Source: Bacteroidales bacterium UBA3623
GTDB taxonomy: Bacteria > Bacteroidota > Bacteroidia > Bacteroidales > UBA932
Direction: 5' to 3'
Length of the DNA: 50,080 nt
Assembly: GCA_002373715.1 (NCBI GenBank)
Contig: DFLI01000096.1
Location: 1-50,080 of the forward strand
Part shown: positions 1 to 7,815 of the stretch, piece by piece
How the letters are laid out: each line of letters begins with the position of its first letter
Numbering within the stretch: the first letter of the stretch is position 1
Position numbers and translations under genes: made by a program
Notes under the pieces: model-generated
Told to the model about the DNA's origin: nothing
The model's input: only the letters and a program-made list of their open reading frames with translations
Databases searched by the model: none

Positions 1-1592
1 AGCGGGGTGCGCTTGATGTAGCCCAGGTGGGAGATGGTGATAACCTGGTCTTCATCGGCATAGAAGTCTTCGGGGTTGAACTCGTCATCTGCGAGGGTGA
101 TTTCTGTGCGGCGAGGGTCTCCGTAGCGGGCCTTGAGGTCCATGGTTTCTTCCTTGACCACCTTGAACTGCTCTTCCACGCTGCCCAGGATTTGGTTGCA
201 GCGGGCAATGAACTTCATGAGGTCTTCGTATTCGTTCTGCAGCTTTTCACGCTCTAAGCCAACCAGCTGACGCAGACGCATTTCTACGATGGCGGTGGCC
301 TGAGGCTCTGAGAACTGGTAACGCTCCATGAGCATGGCCTTAGCCTCTTCGATGCTCTTTGTTTCGTAACGGATGATGTGGACAATCTCGTCGATGATGT
401 CCATGGCCTTGAGCAGACCTTCCAGGATGTGGGCGCGCTTCTGGGCCTTGTCCAGCTCGAACTTGGTGCGGCGAACCACTACCTCGTGGCGGAAATCTAC
501 GAACTGGCCGATGATTTCCTTGAGGCTGAGGGTGCGGGGGCGTCCCTTCACCAGGGCCACGTTGTTGAAGGAGAAACTGCTCTGCAGCGGGCTGTATTTG
601 AACAGGAGGTTGAGCACCACGCCGGAGTTGGTTCCCTGCTTGAGGCGGATGATGACGCGGGTTTCTCCACGGGAGCTTTCATCGTTGATGTAGGAGATGC
701 CCTCTACCTTCTTTTCGTCGGCCAGCTGGGCTATCTTCTCAATCATTTCCCGCTTGTTCACCATATAAGGGATCTCGGTGACTACAATGGTCTCACGGCC
801 TTTGTCGTCTACCTCGATTTCTGTCTTGGAACGGATGACCACGCGGCCTCGGCCCGTCTCATAGGCTTCCTTGATGCCGGCCTTGCCCATTACGATGCCG
901 CCGGTGGGGAAATCCGGGCCCTTGATGTACTGCATGAGTTCGTCCGTGGTGATTTCCGGATTGTCTATGTACGCGCAGATGGCGTCGCAGCACTCTCCCA
1001 GATTGTGGGGAGCCATGTTGGTGGCCATACCTACGGCAATACCGGATGCACCGTTCAGCAGCAGCAGCGGAGCCTTGGTGGGGAGTACGGTAGGTTCCTG
1101 GAGGGTGTCGTCAAAGTTGTTCACCATATCCACGGTGTCCTTGTCCATATCTCCGAGGACATCCTCGGCCATCTTCTGGAGCTTGGCTTCCGTGTAACGC
1201 ATGGCGGCAGGAGAGTCTCCGTCTACGGAGCCGAAGTTACCCTGGCCCTTCACCATGGGATAACGCTGGTTCCATTCCTGGCCCAGGCGCACCATGGCGT
1301 CGTAAACGCTGGAGTCTCCGTGCGGGTGGAACTTACCCATGACCTCACCCACGATACGGGCGCTCTTCTTAGTTTGGGCGGAATAGCTCAGGCCCATATT
1401 GTCCATACCGAACAGAACGCGGCGCTGTACGGGTTTAAGACCGTCGCGTGCATCCGGAAGGGCGCGGGACACAATCACCGACATGGAATAGTCGATATAG
1501 GCCGAGCGCATTTCGTGGTCTATCTCTACCTGCTCGATATACCCCGTTTCCTGGGGCTCCTCGAGCATGTTCTTCTCTTCGTTGTTATCCAT
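1..1592 (-). CDS. gyrA: DNA gyrase subunit A, 5' part (gene runs off the window)
   Basis: GyrA is the DNA breakage-reunion subunit of gyrase, which introduces negative supercoils using ATP hydrolysed by GyrB. The minus strand reads from ATG at 1592 for about 530 residues and leaves the window before the C-terminal beta-pinwheel is complete. Visible marks are the winged-helix segment HPHGDSSVYDAM (residues 89-100) and the catalytic tyrosine Y133 in AAMRYTE. The residues matching E. coli S83 and D87 are S94 and D98, the usual quinolone-susceptible state. The start is supported by a promoter at 1619-1649. GyrA is preferred over ParC because of the overall match and the spacing, but the distinguishing C-terminal GyrA box lies outside the window. 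Confidence 0.95.
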   Translation of the reverse strand, partial: MDNNEEKNMLEEPQETGYIEQVEIDHEMRSAYIDYSMSVIVSRALPDARDGLKPVQRRVLFGMDNMGLSYSAQTKKSARIVGEVMGKFHPHGDSSVYDAMVRLGQEWNQRYPMVKGQGNFGSVDGDSPAAMRYTEAKLQKMAEDVLGDMDKDTVDMVNNFDDTLQEPTVLPTKAPLLLLNGASGIAVGMATNMAPHNLGECCDAICAYIDNPEITTDELMQYIKGPDFPTGGIVMGKAGIKEAYETGRGRVVIRSKTEIEVDDKGRETIVVTEIPYMVNKREMIEKIAQLADEKKVEGISYINDESSRGETRVIIRLKQGTNSGVVLNLLFKYSPLQSSFSFNNVALVKGRPRTLSLKEIIGQFVDFRHEVVVRRTKFELDKAQKRAHILEGLLKAMDIIDEIVHIIRYETKSIEEAKAMLMERYQFSEPQATAIVEMRLRQLVGLEREKLQNEYEDLMKFIARCNQILGSVEEQFKVVKEETMDLKARYGDPRRTEITLADDEFNPEDFYADEDQVITISHLGYIKRTP

Positions 1593-1618
1593 TTTCTTTA
1601 CTGTTCCTTATAAACATA

Positions 1619-1649
1619 CAAAGGTAACTATTATTTCCCGCATGCGCAA
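1619..1649 (-). promoter_or_regulatory. gyrA promoter
   Basis: On the minus strand a TTG (1647-1649) lies 20 bp from TACCTTTG (1619-1626), matching the Bacteroidota promoter pattern. The predicted start of transcription leaves a leader of about 24 nt before the gyrA ATG at 1592. Confidence 0.7.
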
Positions 1650-1650
1650 G

Positions 1651-1693
1651 AAAAAAAAACGCTAGCTTGTGCCATGGTTTGGCACAAGCTAGC
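1651..1693 (-). terminator. Perfect 14-bp hairpin with U-tract, terminator for leftward transcription
   Basis: Arms at 1661-1674 and 1680-1693 are perfect reverse complements around a 5-base loop. Read on the minus strand, the hairpin is followed by nine T residues (1651-1659), so it fits an intrinsic terminator separating clpC from gyrA. It also directly abuts the -7 box of the small plus-strand gene at 1729, so an operator role is possible. Confidence 0.65.
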
Positions 1694-1695
1694 CG

Positions 1696-1703
1696 TATCT
1701 TTG
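1696..1703 (+). promoter_or_regulatory. -7 element (TATCTTTG) for the small gene at 1729
   Basis: TATCTTTG matches the Bacteroidota -7 box. A TTTG at 1678-1681 lies only 14 bp upstream, inside the palindrome, which is shorter than the usual 19-21 bp, so the -33 element is not convincing. Confidence 0.45.
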
Positions 1704-1728
1704 CATCAGAAATTAAAACGACGCAGTT

Positions 1729-1854
1729 ATGAGAAACACAGATTACAACCTGGACATCCTCGGAAACTTAATTTCCTCCGACACTTCCTTCAAGGCCCTT
1801 CAGGACCTGGTGAAAGACATGGATCTGGAGTTAGAAGAAGCCTTGGCGCTCTAG
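1729..1854 (+). CDS. Small acidic protein, 41 aa, unknown function
   Basis: I do not recognise this protein. It begins MRNTDYNLDILGNLISS and ends in an acidic, leucine-rich stretch (LVKDMDLELEEALAL) that could form an amphipathic helix. It has no signal peptide, membrane segment or cysteine. It lies between clpC and gyrA on the opposite strand, behind a -7 box at 1696-1703, and is followed by an intrinsic terminator at 1933-1956. A complete transcription unit for so short a reading frame is the main reason to call it a gene. It could also be a regulatory RNA whose reading frame is accidental. Confidence 0.45.
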   Translation: MRNTDYNLDILGNLISSDTSFKALQDLVKDMDLELEEALAL

Positions 1855-1891
1855 TCTGCTATCGCAGAGCCTAACGCACATACATTATCCC

Positions 1892-1908
1892 AGGGGGCTC
1901 TGCCCCCT
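1892..1908. repeat. Short G/C hairpin, possible REP-like unit
   Basis: The arms AGGGGGC and GCCCCCT pair around TCT, preceded by CCC. A similar motif, CCCAGGGGG followed by a G/C hairpin, occurs near 50009-50037, so this may belong to a dispersed repeat family. Confidence 0.4.
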
Positions 1909-1932
1909 ATTATCCCCCGCGGCCTCCGGCCG

Positions 1933-1956
1933 GCCAATCTGATGATTGGCTTTTCT
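1933..1956 (+). terminator. Intrinsic terminator after the small gene
   Basis: The stem GCCAATC (1933-1939) pairs with GATTGGC (1944-1950) around a 4-base loop, followed by TTTTCT. It points rightward, ends transcription of the 1729 gene and stops at the clpC stop codon. Confidence 0.65.
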
Positions 1957-4264
1957 AGTCTTTCAATTCAACGTATGTCGTTTCGCGGTCGGGAGAGAGG
2001 CCCACACGAAGGGTACGCGGGGCGGCATCGGCCTTCTTGCGGCTCATCAGAATGCGGTCTCCAATGATGAATTCCGACACAGGGTCTTCCACGTAGCGCA
2101 TCACAGCGCGCTTAAGCGGGCGGGCGCCGTAGGCCGGATCGTAGCCGGCATCGGCCACCAGGCGCTTGGCGGCCGGTGTAATGGTGAGCTTGTAGCCCGC
2201 CTCCAGGGCCCTTGCGCGAAGGTCTTTCAGTTCAAGGTCAATAATTTCCTCTATGGTCTCGCGGGTAAGGGAGTTAAAGTAAACCTGCTCGTCCACGCGG
2301 TTGATAAACTCCGGCGGGAAGGCCTTCCGGACAGCCTTTTCCACCACTCCCTTCCGGTCTGTCTCCACATTCTTTCCAGGGGTGGCAAAGCCTATTCCGC
2401 TGCCATAATCCTGCACCTCGCGGCTTCCCACGTTGGAAGTCATAATCACAATGGTATTCTTGAAGTCCACCATGCGGCCGTTACTGTCCGTAAGCCGGCC
2501 TTCGTCCATCACCTGCAGCAGCAGGTTGAAGATATCCGGATGGGCCTTTTCAATCTCGTCCAGCAGCACCACGGCGTAGGGCTTGCGACGCACCCGCTCG
2601 GAAAGCTGGCCGCCCTCTTCGTAACCTACGTATCCTGGAGGCGCTCCAATGAGACGGGAAACGCTGAACTTCTCCATGTATTCGCTCATATCTATGCGAA
2701 TGAGGTTCTCCTCGCTGTCAAACAGATACTCCGCCAGGGACCGCGCCAGCTGTGTTTTTCCCACGCCGGTGGGGCCAAAGAAAAGGAAGGTGCCAATGGG
2801 CCGATGGGGATCCTTCAGGCCCGCCCGGTTGCGCTGGATGGCGCGCACCACCGTCTCGATGGCTTCGTCCTGGCCAATGATGCGGCCCTTGAGGCGCTCC
2901 CGCATCTTCACAATGCGGTTACCCTCGCTCTCGGCCACCTTGTTCACGGGTATGCCCGTCATCTTAGACACCACGGTGGCAATGTCTTCCGCACTTACAT
3001 CGGCCTTCTTGCGGGCCGTGGAAAGTCGCACCATGGAACCGGCCTCGTCAAAGGCATCAATGGCCTTGTCCGGCAGGGACTTGTCTGTAATGTAACGGTC
3101 TGTAAGGCGCACGGCGGCTTCTACGGCCTCGTCCGTGTACTTAAGCCCGTGGAACTCTTCATATTTGGGGCGCAGGTGCCGCAGAATCTCTATGGACTGG
3201 GCCACGCCGGTGGGCTCTACCACAATCTTCTGGAAACGGCGGTCCAGGGCGCCGTCCTTCTCCACTATCTTGGTAAACTCGTCAAGGGTGGTGGCGCCAA
3301 TGCACTGGAACTCTCCCCTGGCCAGGGCCGGCTTGAGCATGTTGGCAGCATCCAGGCTGCCGGAAGCGCCGCCCGCCCCCACAATGGTATGGAACTCGTC
3401 TATGAACAGGACAATGTCCGGGTTCTCGCTGGCCTCCTTAATAATGGTTTTGAGGCGCTTCTCAAAATCTCCCCGGTACTTGGTGCCCGCCACCACGGAG
3501 GCAATGTCCAGCGAAAGGATGCGCTTTTTGGCCAAAGCGGCCGATATATCCCCATGGGCAATCTTCTGGGCTATACCCTCTACAATGGCCGATTTCCCCA
3601 CACCGGGCTCTCCGATGAGCATGGGGTTGTTCTTTTTGCGTCGGCCCAAAATCTCTATAACGCGGGAAATCTCGTTGTCCCGGCCCACCACAGGGTCCAG
3701 CTTGCCCTCGCGGGCAGCTCGGGTAAGGTCATAGGCAAACTCCTCAATGTCCAGCTTCTTCTCCTCGGCCTCCTCATCCGGTCCCTGGGAAGGTTGTTCT
3801 TCCTTGGGTTCCTGTTTGGGGCGCAAAAGGCCTTCGTCTTCCATGAAGGCCAGCAATCGGCCATAATCTATGCCATGACTGCGCAGATATACCTGGCCAT
3901 AGCTTTCCGTGGTACGGCAAAGGGCCAGCAGAAGATGCTGGGGCTGCGCCAGGGGGCTCTTCAGGCGGGAGGCCTCCATGACGGTAATGCTAAGCACATT
4001 CTGCGACTGGCGGGAGAAGGCAATGTGGTCCAGTTGCTCGTAGGGCAGGGTTTCCCCGGTGAAGATGCGCTGGTCTATGAACGTCTTCAGATCGGCCGGC
4101 TCTATTCCCAGGCTTTGCAGGGTACGGAAGGCAGCGTTCTCTTCCTGACGAATGATTCCCAGGAAAAGATGGTCCGGGCCGATGCCGTAACTGCCGGTTC
4201 TCATGGCCTCTTCGCGGGCATATTTGATGACGAGGTTAAGGTCCTCAGAAACTTGTAATTGCAT
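1955..4264 (-). CDS. clpC: ClpC/ClpA-type AAA+ unfoldase of the Clp protease
   Basis: This Hsp100 ATPase unfolds proteins and feeds them to ClpP in the cytoplasm. The 769-aa product starts at MQLQVSEDLN (ATG 4264); an in-frame ATG at 4297 would add 11 residues that do not look like the family. Two N-terminal Clp repeats come first. The first AAA+ domain has GEPGVGKS and the Walker B sequence VLFIDEFH. The second has GPTGVGKT and VVLLDEIEKAH. The IGF tripeptide in DYGSGIGFA is the expected ClpP-docking loop. The linker between the ATPase domains is short and I see no full coiled-coil/UVR middle domain, so in length it resembles ClpA more than classical ClpC. Its terminator is probably the hairpin at 1651-1693. 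Confidence 0.93.
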   Translation of the reverse strand: MQLQVSEDLNLVIKYAREEAMRTGSYGIGPDHLFLGIIRQEENAAFRTLQSLGIEPADLKTFIDQRIFTGETLPYEQLDHIAFSRQSQNVLSITVMEASRLKSPLAQPQHLLLALCRTTESYGQVYLRSHGIDYGRLLAFMEDEGLLRPKQEPKEEQPSQGPDEEAEEKKLDIEEFAYDLTRAAREGKLDPVVGRDNEISRVIEILGRRKKNNPMLIGEPGVGKSAIVEGIAQKIAHGDISAALAKKRILSLDIASVVAGTKYRGDFEKRLKTIIKEASENPDIVLFIDEFHTIVGAGGASGSLDAANMLKPALARGEFQCIGATTLDEFTKIVEKDGALDRRFQKIVVEPTGVAQSIEILRHLRPKYEEFHGLKYTDEAVEAAVRLTDRYITDKSLPDKAIDAFDEAGSMVRLSTARKKADVSAEDIATVVSKMTGIPVNKVAESEGNRIVKMRERLKGRIIGQDEAIETVVRAIQRNRAGLKDPHRPIGTFLFFGPTGVGKTQLARSLAEYLFDSEENLIRIDMSEYMEKFSVSRLIGAPPGYVGYEEGGQLSERVRRKPYAVVLLDEIEKAHPDIFNLLLQVMDEGRLTDSNGRMVDFKNTIVIMTSNVGSREVQDYGSGIGFATPGKNVETDRKGVVEKAVRKAFPPEFINRVDEQVYFNSLTRETIEEIIDLELKDLRARALEAGYKLTITPAAKRLVADAGYDPAYGARPLKRAVMRYVEDPVSEFIIGDRILMSRKKADAAPRTLRVGLSPDRETTYVELKD

Positions 4265-4306
4265 AGGAAAAAAAGTATGGTCTGAACTAAGCAACAATCA
4301 AGCCAG

Positions 4307-4338
4307 TTTGCCAAACTGACAAATTGTCGCTACTTTTG
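4307..4338 (+). promoter_or_regulatory. Promoter of the LolA-like gene
   Basis: TTTG (4307-4310), a 20-bp spacer and TACTTTTG (4331-4338) give a near-perfect Bacteroidota promoter. The -33 box lies within CAGTTTGCCAAACTG, a small inverted repeat at 4305-4319. Confidence 0.75.
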
Positions 4339-4366
4339 CATGGATTTTGTGGAGTATTGTCACGTT

Positions 4367-4888
4367 ATGAAAAAAATTTTCGTTATGACCGCACTGCTGG
4401 TGATGGCTGTCACCGCAGGCGCACAGAGCTTTGAAGGCTCTTTCAAACAGGCCAAAACCTTGAAGGTTTCCGGCAAAGTAATCAAGAGCGAAGGTGTTAT
4501 CAACTATACCGCTCCCGACCAGCTGGCCATGGTTTACACCCAGCCGGAAGGAGACTATTTCATCATTGACGGTCCCTATGTGCGTATGGACATGAGGGGT
4601 GTAGCCCTGGATGTGAACAGCACCACCAACAAGACGGTGCAGGGACAGCGCAACGCCATCCTCTACTCCATCGCCGGCAAGTACGAAGACATTGCCAAGG
4701 AAATGGATGCCGATTGCACGGAAAGTGCCGGAAAGAATGGCGGTAAACATGTTGTTCTGAAAATGCGTAAGGTTTTGCCCAAGGGTTATTCCGGGATGGA
4801 ACTGGACTATGACAAGGCCGGTAAGCTTACCCGCATGGTTCTGGAAGAGGCCGGTGGCATTTCTACCGAGTACCTCCTCACTTATTAA
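4367..4888 (+). CDS. LolA-like outer-membrane lipoprotein carrier
   Basis: The 173-aa product has a clear signal peptide (MKKIFVMTALLVMAVTAGA) and then a LolA-type beta-sheet protein, with FEGSFKQAKTLKVSGKVIKSEGVINYTAPDQ resembling the start of the family's half-barrel. Family members carry lipoproteins across the periplasm or scaffold related lipids; the substrate here is inferred only. ATG 4367 is chosen because it begins the signal peptide; an in-frame ATG at 4340 lies almost at the predicted transcription start. The gene has its own promoter and converges with the Lrp-family gene, the two stop codons overlapping by 4 bases. Confidence 0.75.
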   Translation: MKKIFVMTALLVMAVTAGAQSFEGSFKQAKTLKVSGKVIKSEGVINYTAPDQLAMVYTQPEGDYFIIDGPYVRMDMRGVALDVNSTTNKTVQGQRNAILYSIAGKYEDIAKEMDADCTESAGKNGGKHVVLKMRKVLPKGYSGMELDYDKAGKLTRMVLEEAGGISTEYLLTY

Positions 4889-5352
4889 ACGTACAACGCG
4901 TGGGTGTTCTTAATCTCGTCCATCACAAAGGATGAGAGAATGGAGCCGATGGCATCTATGTTACCCAGCACATTGATGATAAACTCATTGTAGTACTTCA
5001 TGTCCGGGGCCTGAATCTTTAACAGATAGTCGTACTCTCCGGAAATGTTGTAACATTCGGCCACCTGCGGGATGTCCCGCACCACGGAAATAAAGTCTCG
5101 CGCTACGCCGCGGCTCATCTGCTTCAGTTTAACAGAACAGAAGACGGTGAAGCCGCGGCCCAGTTTTTCTGCGTCCAGCACGGCCACATACTGCTTGATG
5201 AACCCTTCCCGCTCCAGCCGCTTCATACGCTCAAACACAGGCGTTGTGGAAAGATTCACCCGCCCCGCCAGCTCTTTGGTGGTGAGCCGCGCATTCTCCT
5301 GCAAAGCCCTTAGGATTTGGAGGTCGGTAGAGTCCAGTACAAGATCTGCCAT
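4885..5352 (-). CDS. Lrp/AsnC-family transcriptional regulator
   Basis: This 155-aa protein has an N-terminal winged HTH (DSTDLQILRALQENARLTTKELAGRVNLSTTPVFERMKRL, roughly residues 7-47) and a C-terminal RAM/ACT-like ligand domain with a GEYDYLLKI segment. Lrp-family proteins form dimers and octamers on A/T-rich DNA and often sense amino acids. The gene is divergent from metY across 190 bp. That layout suggests it controls the methionine operon and itself, with methionine or another amino acid as a possible effector; this is inference. A -7-like TACATTTG lies on the minus strand at 5377-5384, about 24 bases from the ATG. Confidence 0.92.
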   Translation of the reverse strand: MADLVLDSTDLQILRALQENARLTTKELAGRVNLSTTPVFERMKRLEREGFIKQYVAVLDAEKLGRGFTVFCSVKLKQMSRGVARDFISVVRDIPQVAECYNISGEYDYLLKIQAPDMKYYNEFIINVLGNIDAIGSILSSFVMDEIKNTHALYV

Positions 5353-5455
5353 AAGAAGATTTTTCTATTAAAGGCCCAAATGTAAGGCCGATTCTTTCTG
5401 CTTATTCTATTATTAGTAGCAAAATTAGCAATATTTTCTAATTTCCAAAAGAATA

Positions 5456-5486
5456 TTGTAAGATTTTTCTTTGGAAGTTATCTTTG
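5456..5486 (+). promoter_or_regulatory. metY operon promoter with possible Lrp sites
   Basis: TTG (5456-5458), 20 bp and TATCTTTG (5479-5486) form a good promoter. Just upstream the A/T-rich stretch 5423-5460 contains ATTAG...CTAAT and AATATT repeats, a plausible landing zone for the divergent Lrp-family regulator. I see no S-box or other riboswitch in the short leader. Confidence 0.65.
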
Positions 5487-5493
5487 CAGAAAG

Positions 5494-5514
5494 ATTCCCG
5501 GTCAAGCCGGGAAT
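5494..5514. repeat. Perfect 8-bp hairpin in the metY leader, REP-like
   Basis: ATTCCCGG and CCGGGAAT pair around TCAAG and are followed by GACGGAC. The sequence resembles dispersed palindromic repeats with a CCCGGTCAAGCCGGG core known from many genomes. It lies between the metY promoter and its start codon, so it would be part of the mRNA leader. Confidence 0.6.
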
Positions 5515-5542
5515 GACGGACAGAGAATAAACAATACAGAAT

Positions 5543-6823
5543 ATGGCAAAGATTGAGACACGCTGCGTGCATGCAGGCTACAACCCCGGAAAGGGAGAAC
5601 CCCGACAGATTCCCATTATTCAGAGTACTACCTTTAAATATGAGACTTCGGACCAGATGGGCAAACTCTTCGACCTGGAAGAGTCCGGCTATTTCTATAC
5701 AAGACTTCAGAACCCCACCTGCGACATTACTGCCGCCCAGATCAACGACCTGGAAGGCGGCGTAGGGGCCATCCTCACCTCCTCGGGTCAGGCAGCCAAC
5801 CTGTTCGCCGTCATCAATATTGCCAGCGCCGGAGACCACATCATTGCGGCCAACAACATTTACGGCGGCACCTTCAACCTGCTGGGCGTCACCCTTCCCA
5901 AGTTGGGAATTGACATCACCTTCCTGAAGGCCGATTCCACCGACGAGGAGATTCAGGCAGCCATCCGGCCCAATACCAAACTCATCTTCGGCGAAACGCT
6001 GTCCAATCCCGGCGTGGAAGTCTTTGACATTGAGCGCTGGGCCAAGGTAGCACACAAGAACGGCCTGCCGCTCGTTGTGGACAACACCTTCCCCACCCCC
6101 TATCTCTGCCGTCCCTTCGAATGGGGAGCAGACATTGTTACCCATTCCACCACCAAGTACATAGACGGCCACGGTGTGAGCGTGGGCGGCGCTGTTGTGG
6201 ACAGCGGCAACTTCCCCTGGGACAAGTATGCCCAGCGCTTCCCCGGCCTCACCACTCCGGACGAGTCTTACCACGGCCTCACCTATAGCAAGAAGTTTGG
6301 CAAGGCTGCATTTATAGTTAAAGCCACCACCCACCTGATGAGAGACCTGGGCAGCATGCAAAGCCCCCAGAACGCCTTCTACCTGCACCTGGGCCTGCAG
6401 ACCCTGCATCTTAGGATGAAGCGTCACAGCGAGTGCGCCCAGAAAGTAGCCAAGTGGCTGCAGAGCCGCCCGGAAGTGGCCTGGATTCACTACCCCGGTC
6501 TGGAGAGCGACCCTCACCACAACCTGGCCCTGAAATACCTGCCGGACGGCTGCAGCGGCGTGATGGCCTTTGGCCTCAAGGGCGGCAGGGCCTACGACAA
6601 CCGCTTTCTGGATGCCTTGAAGCTGGTGACCATTGAAACCCACGTGGCCGACTGCCACACCTGCGTACTGCACCCGGCATCCCACACCCACCGCCAGCTC
6701 TCCGACGAGCAGCTGAAGGCCGCCGGCATAGCCCCGGACCTCATCCGCCTTTCCATCGGCCTGGAAGACGTGGAAGACATTATTGCAGACCTGGAGCAGG
6801 CTCTCAAAACGGCTAATGCATGA
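5543..6823 (+). CDS. metY: O-acetylhomoserine sulfhydrylase
   Basis: This PLP enzyme makes homocysteine from O-acetylhomoserine and sulfide. The 426-aa length is typical. The cofactor lysine is K205 in HSTTKYIDGHG, preceded by the PLP-contacting VVDNTFPTPYL. The conserved substrate loop SYHGLTY and the C-terminal SHTHRQLSDEQL also match the family; the last part favours the sulfhydrylase over cystathionine gamma-synthase. It is the first gene of a three-gene operon. Its stop overlaps the start of metX in an ATGA, implying translational coupling. The divergent Lrp-family gene and the leader hairpin are the visible candidates for regulation. Confidence 0.95.
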   Translation: MAKIETRCVHAGYNPGKGEPRQIPIIQSTTFKYETSDQMGKLFDLEESGYFYTRLQNPTCDITAAQINDLEGGVGAILTSSGQAANLFAVINIASAGDHIIAANNIYGGTFNLLGVTLPKLGIDITFLKADSTDEEIQAAIRPNTKLIFGETLSNPGVEVFDIERWAKVAHKNGLPLVVDNTFPTPYLCRPFEWGADIVTHSTTKYIDGHGVSVGGAVVDSGNFPWDKYAQRFPGLTTPDESYHGLTYSKKFGKAAFIVKATTHLMRDLGSMQSPQNAFYLHLGLQTLHLRMKRHSECAQKVAKWLQSRPEVAWIHYPGLESDPHHNLALKYLPDGCSGVMAFGLKGGRAYDNRFLDALKLVTIETHVADCHTCVLHPASHTHRQLSDEQLKAAGIAPDLIRLSIGLEDVEDIIADLEQALKTANA

Positions 6824-7812
6824 CCAGATACGAGATAACCGTTGACCTTCCCCTGGAGAATGGAGGGACGCTGCGCGGTGCCAGGATTGTCTATCACGAA
6901 AGTGAAGGACGCGGAGGCCGGACGGTATGGATTTGCCACGCCCTCACGGCCAACAGCAACCCGGAAGACTGGTGGCCCGAAATGGTGGGCCCCGGCAGAA
7001 CCATAGATACCCTTAAGGACCGGGTGGTTTGCGTGAACATGCTGGGCAGTGCCTACGGTTCCGAAGGCCCGGCGCGCACCAATCCGGAAAGTGGCAAGCC
7101 CTGGCTGCTGGACTTCCCCATGATTACCATCCGGGACAGCGTGAACGCCTTTATTGCCGTCCGCAAACATCTGGGAATAGAGAAGATAGACCTTCTGATT
7201 GGTGCCTCCAACGGCGGCTTCAACGCCATCGAGTGGGCCATCATGGAGCCGGAGCGTTTTGGCCGGTGCCTGTTTCTGTGCACGGCCCCGCGCATTTCTC
7301 CCTTCCTGGGCGCCACGGTGGAGGCCCAGCGCATGGCCCTGGAGGCAGACCCTTCCTTCCGCGAGGCTAAGGACCTTAGCGGCGGTTCCGCGGGCCTCAA
7401 GTGCGCCCGGGCACAGGCCCTCATCAGTTACAGAAGTTTCCAGGGATACCAGCGCACCCAGTTTGAGCAGGATCCCGACACCCTTTTTGCCGGCCGCGTA
7501 GCCTCCTATGAACGTTACCAGGGAGAGAAACTGGTGCGCCGCGGCTTTGACGCTTACTCCTATTTTACCCTCTGCAACGCCCTGGACAGCCACAATGCCG
7601 GCCGTGGGCGTGGCGGCGTGCAGGCTGCCCTGCAAACTATCCAGGCTCCCTGCACCGTGGTGGGCGTGGACACAGACCTTCTCTTCCCGCCCTTCGAAGG
7701 ACGCGAGTGGAGCGCCTGGATTCCCAATGCCCGTTTTGTAGAAATCAGTTCTTATTATGGCCACGACGGCTTCCTCCTGGAAATTGCCAAGCTGTCGGCC
7801 CTTATTTTATAG
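6820..7812 (+). CDS. metX: Homoserine O-acetyltransferase-like alpha/beta hydrolase
   Basis: The product acylates homoserine, giving the substrate of MetY. The 330-aa protein has the MetX signature NMLGSAYGSEGP (residues 73-84), the nucleophile elbow IGASNGG with S130, an acidic residue in VVGVDTDLLFPP and a histidine in YYGHDGFL, forming the expected catalytic triad. It is a little shorter than many MetX proteins (about 350-380 aa). The ATG lies in an ATGA overlap with metY and the stop is 3 bases before the next gene. Acetyl rather than succinyl specificity is inferred from the neighbouring MetY. Confidence 0.9.
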   Translation: MTRYEITVDLPLENGGTLRGARIVYHESEGRGGRTVWICHALTANSNPEDWWPEMVGPGRTIDTLKDRVVCVNMLGSAYGSEGPARTNPESGKPWLLDFPMITIRDSVNAFIAVRKHLGIEKIDLLIGASNGGFNAIEWAIMEPERFGRCLFLCTAPRISPFLGATVEAQRMALEADPSFREAKDLSGGSAGLKCARAQALISYRSFQGYQRTQFEQDPDTLFAGRVASYERYQGEKLVRRGFDAYSYFTLCNALDSHNAGRGRGGVQAALQTIQAPCTVVGVDTDLLFPPFEGREWSAWIPNARFVEISSYYGHDGFLLEIAKLSALIL

Positions 7813-7815
7813 CGT

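Noticed and set aside
1946..4258. 770-aa reading frame opposite clpC
   Set aside because: It is the reverse-strand shadow of a clearly coding gene in G+C-rich DNA; composition rich in G, H, L and A and no domain. The same holds for the long frames opposite the fucosidase (14764-15996), GH92 (18147-20051), thrA (7807-9072) and DPP11 (11030-12718) genes.
5487..5542. SAM riboswitch in the metY leader
   Set aside because: The leader is only about 50 nt and contains a single simple hairpin, too short for a known SAM aptamer with expression platform.
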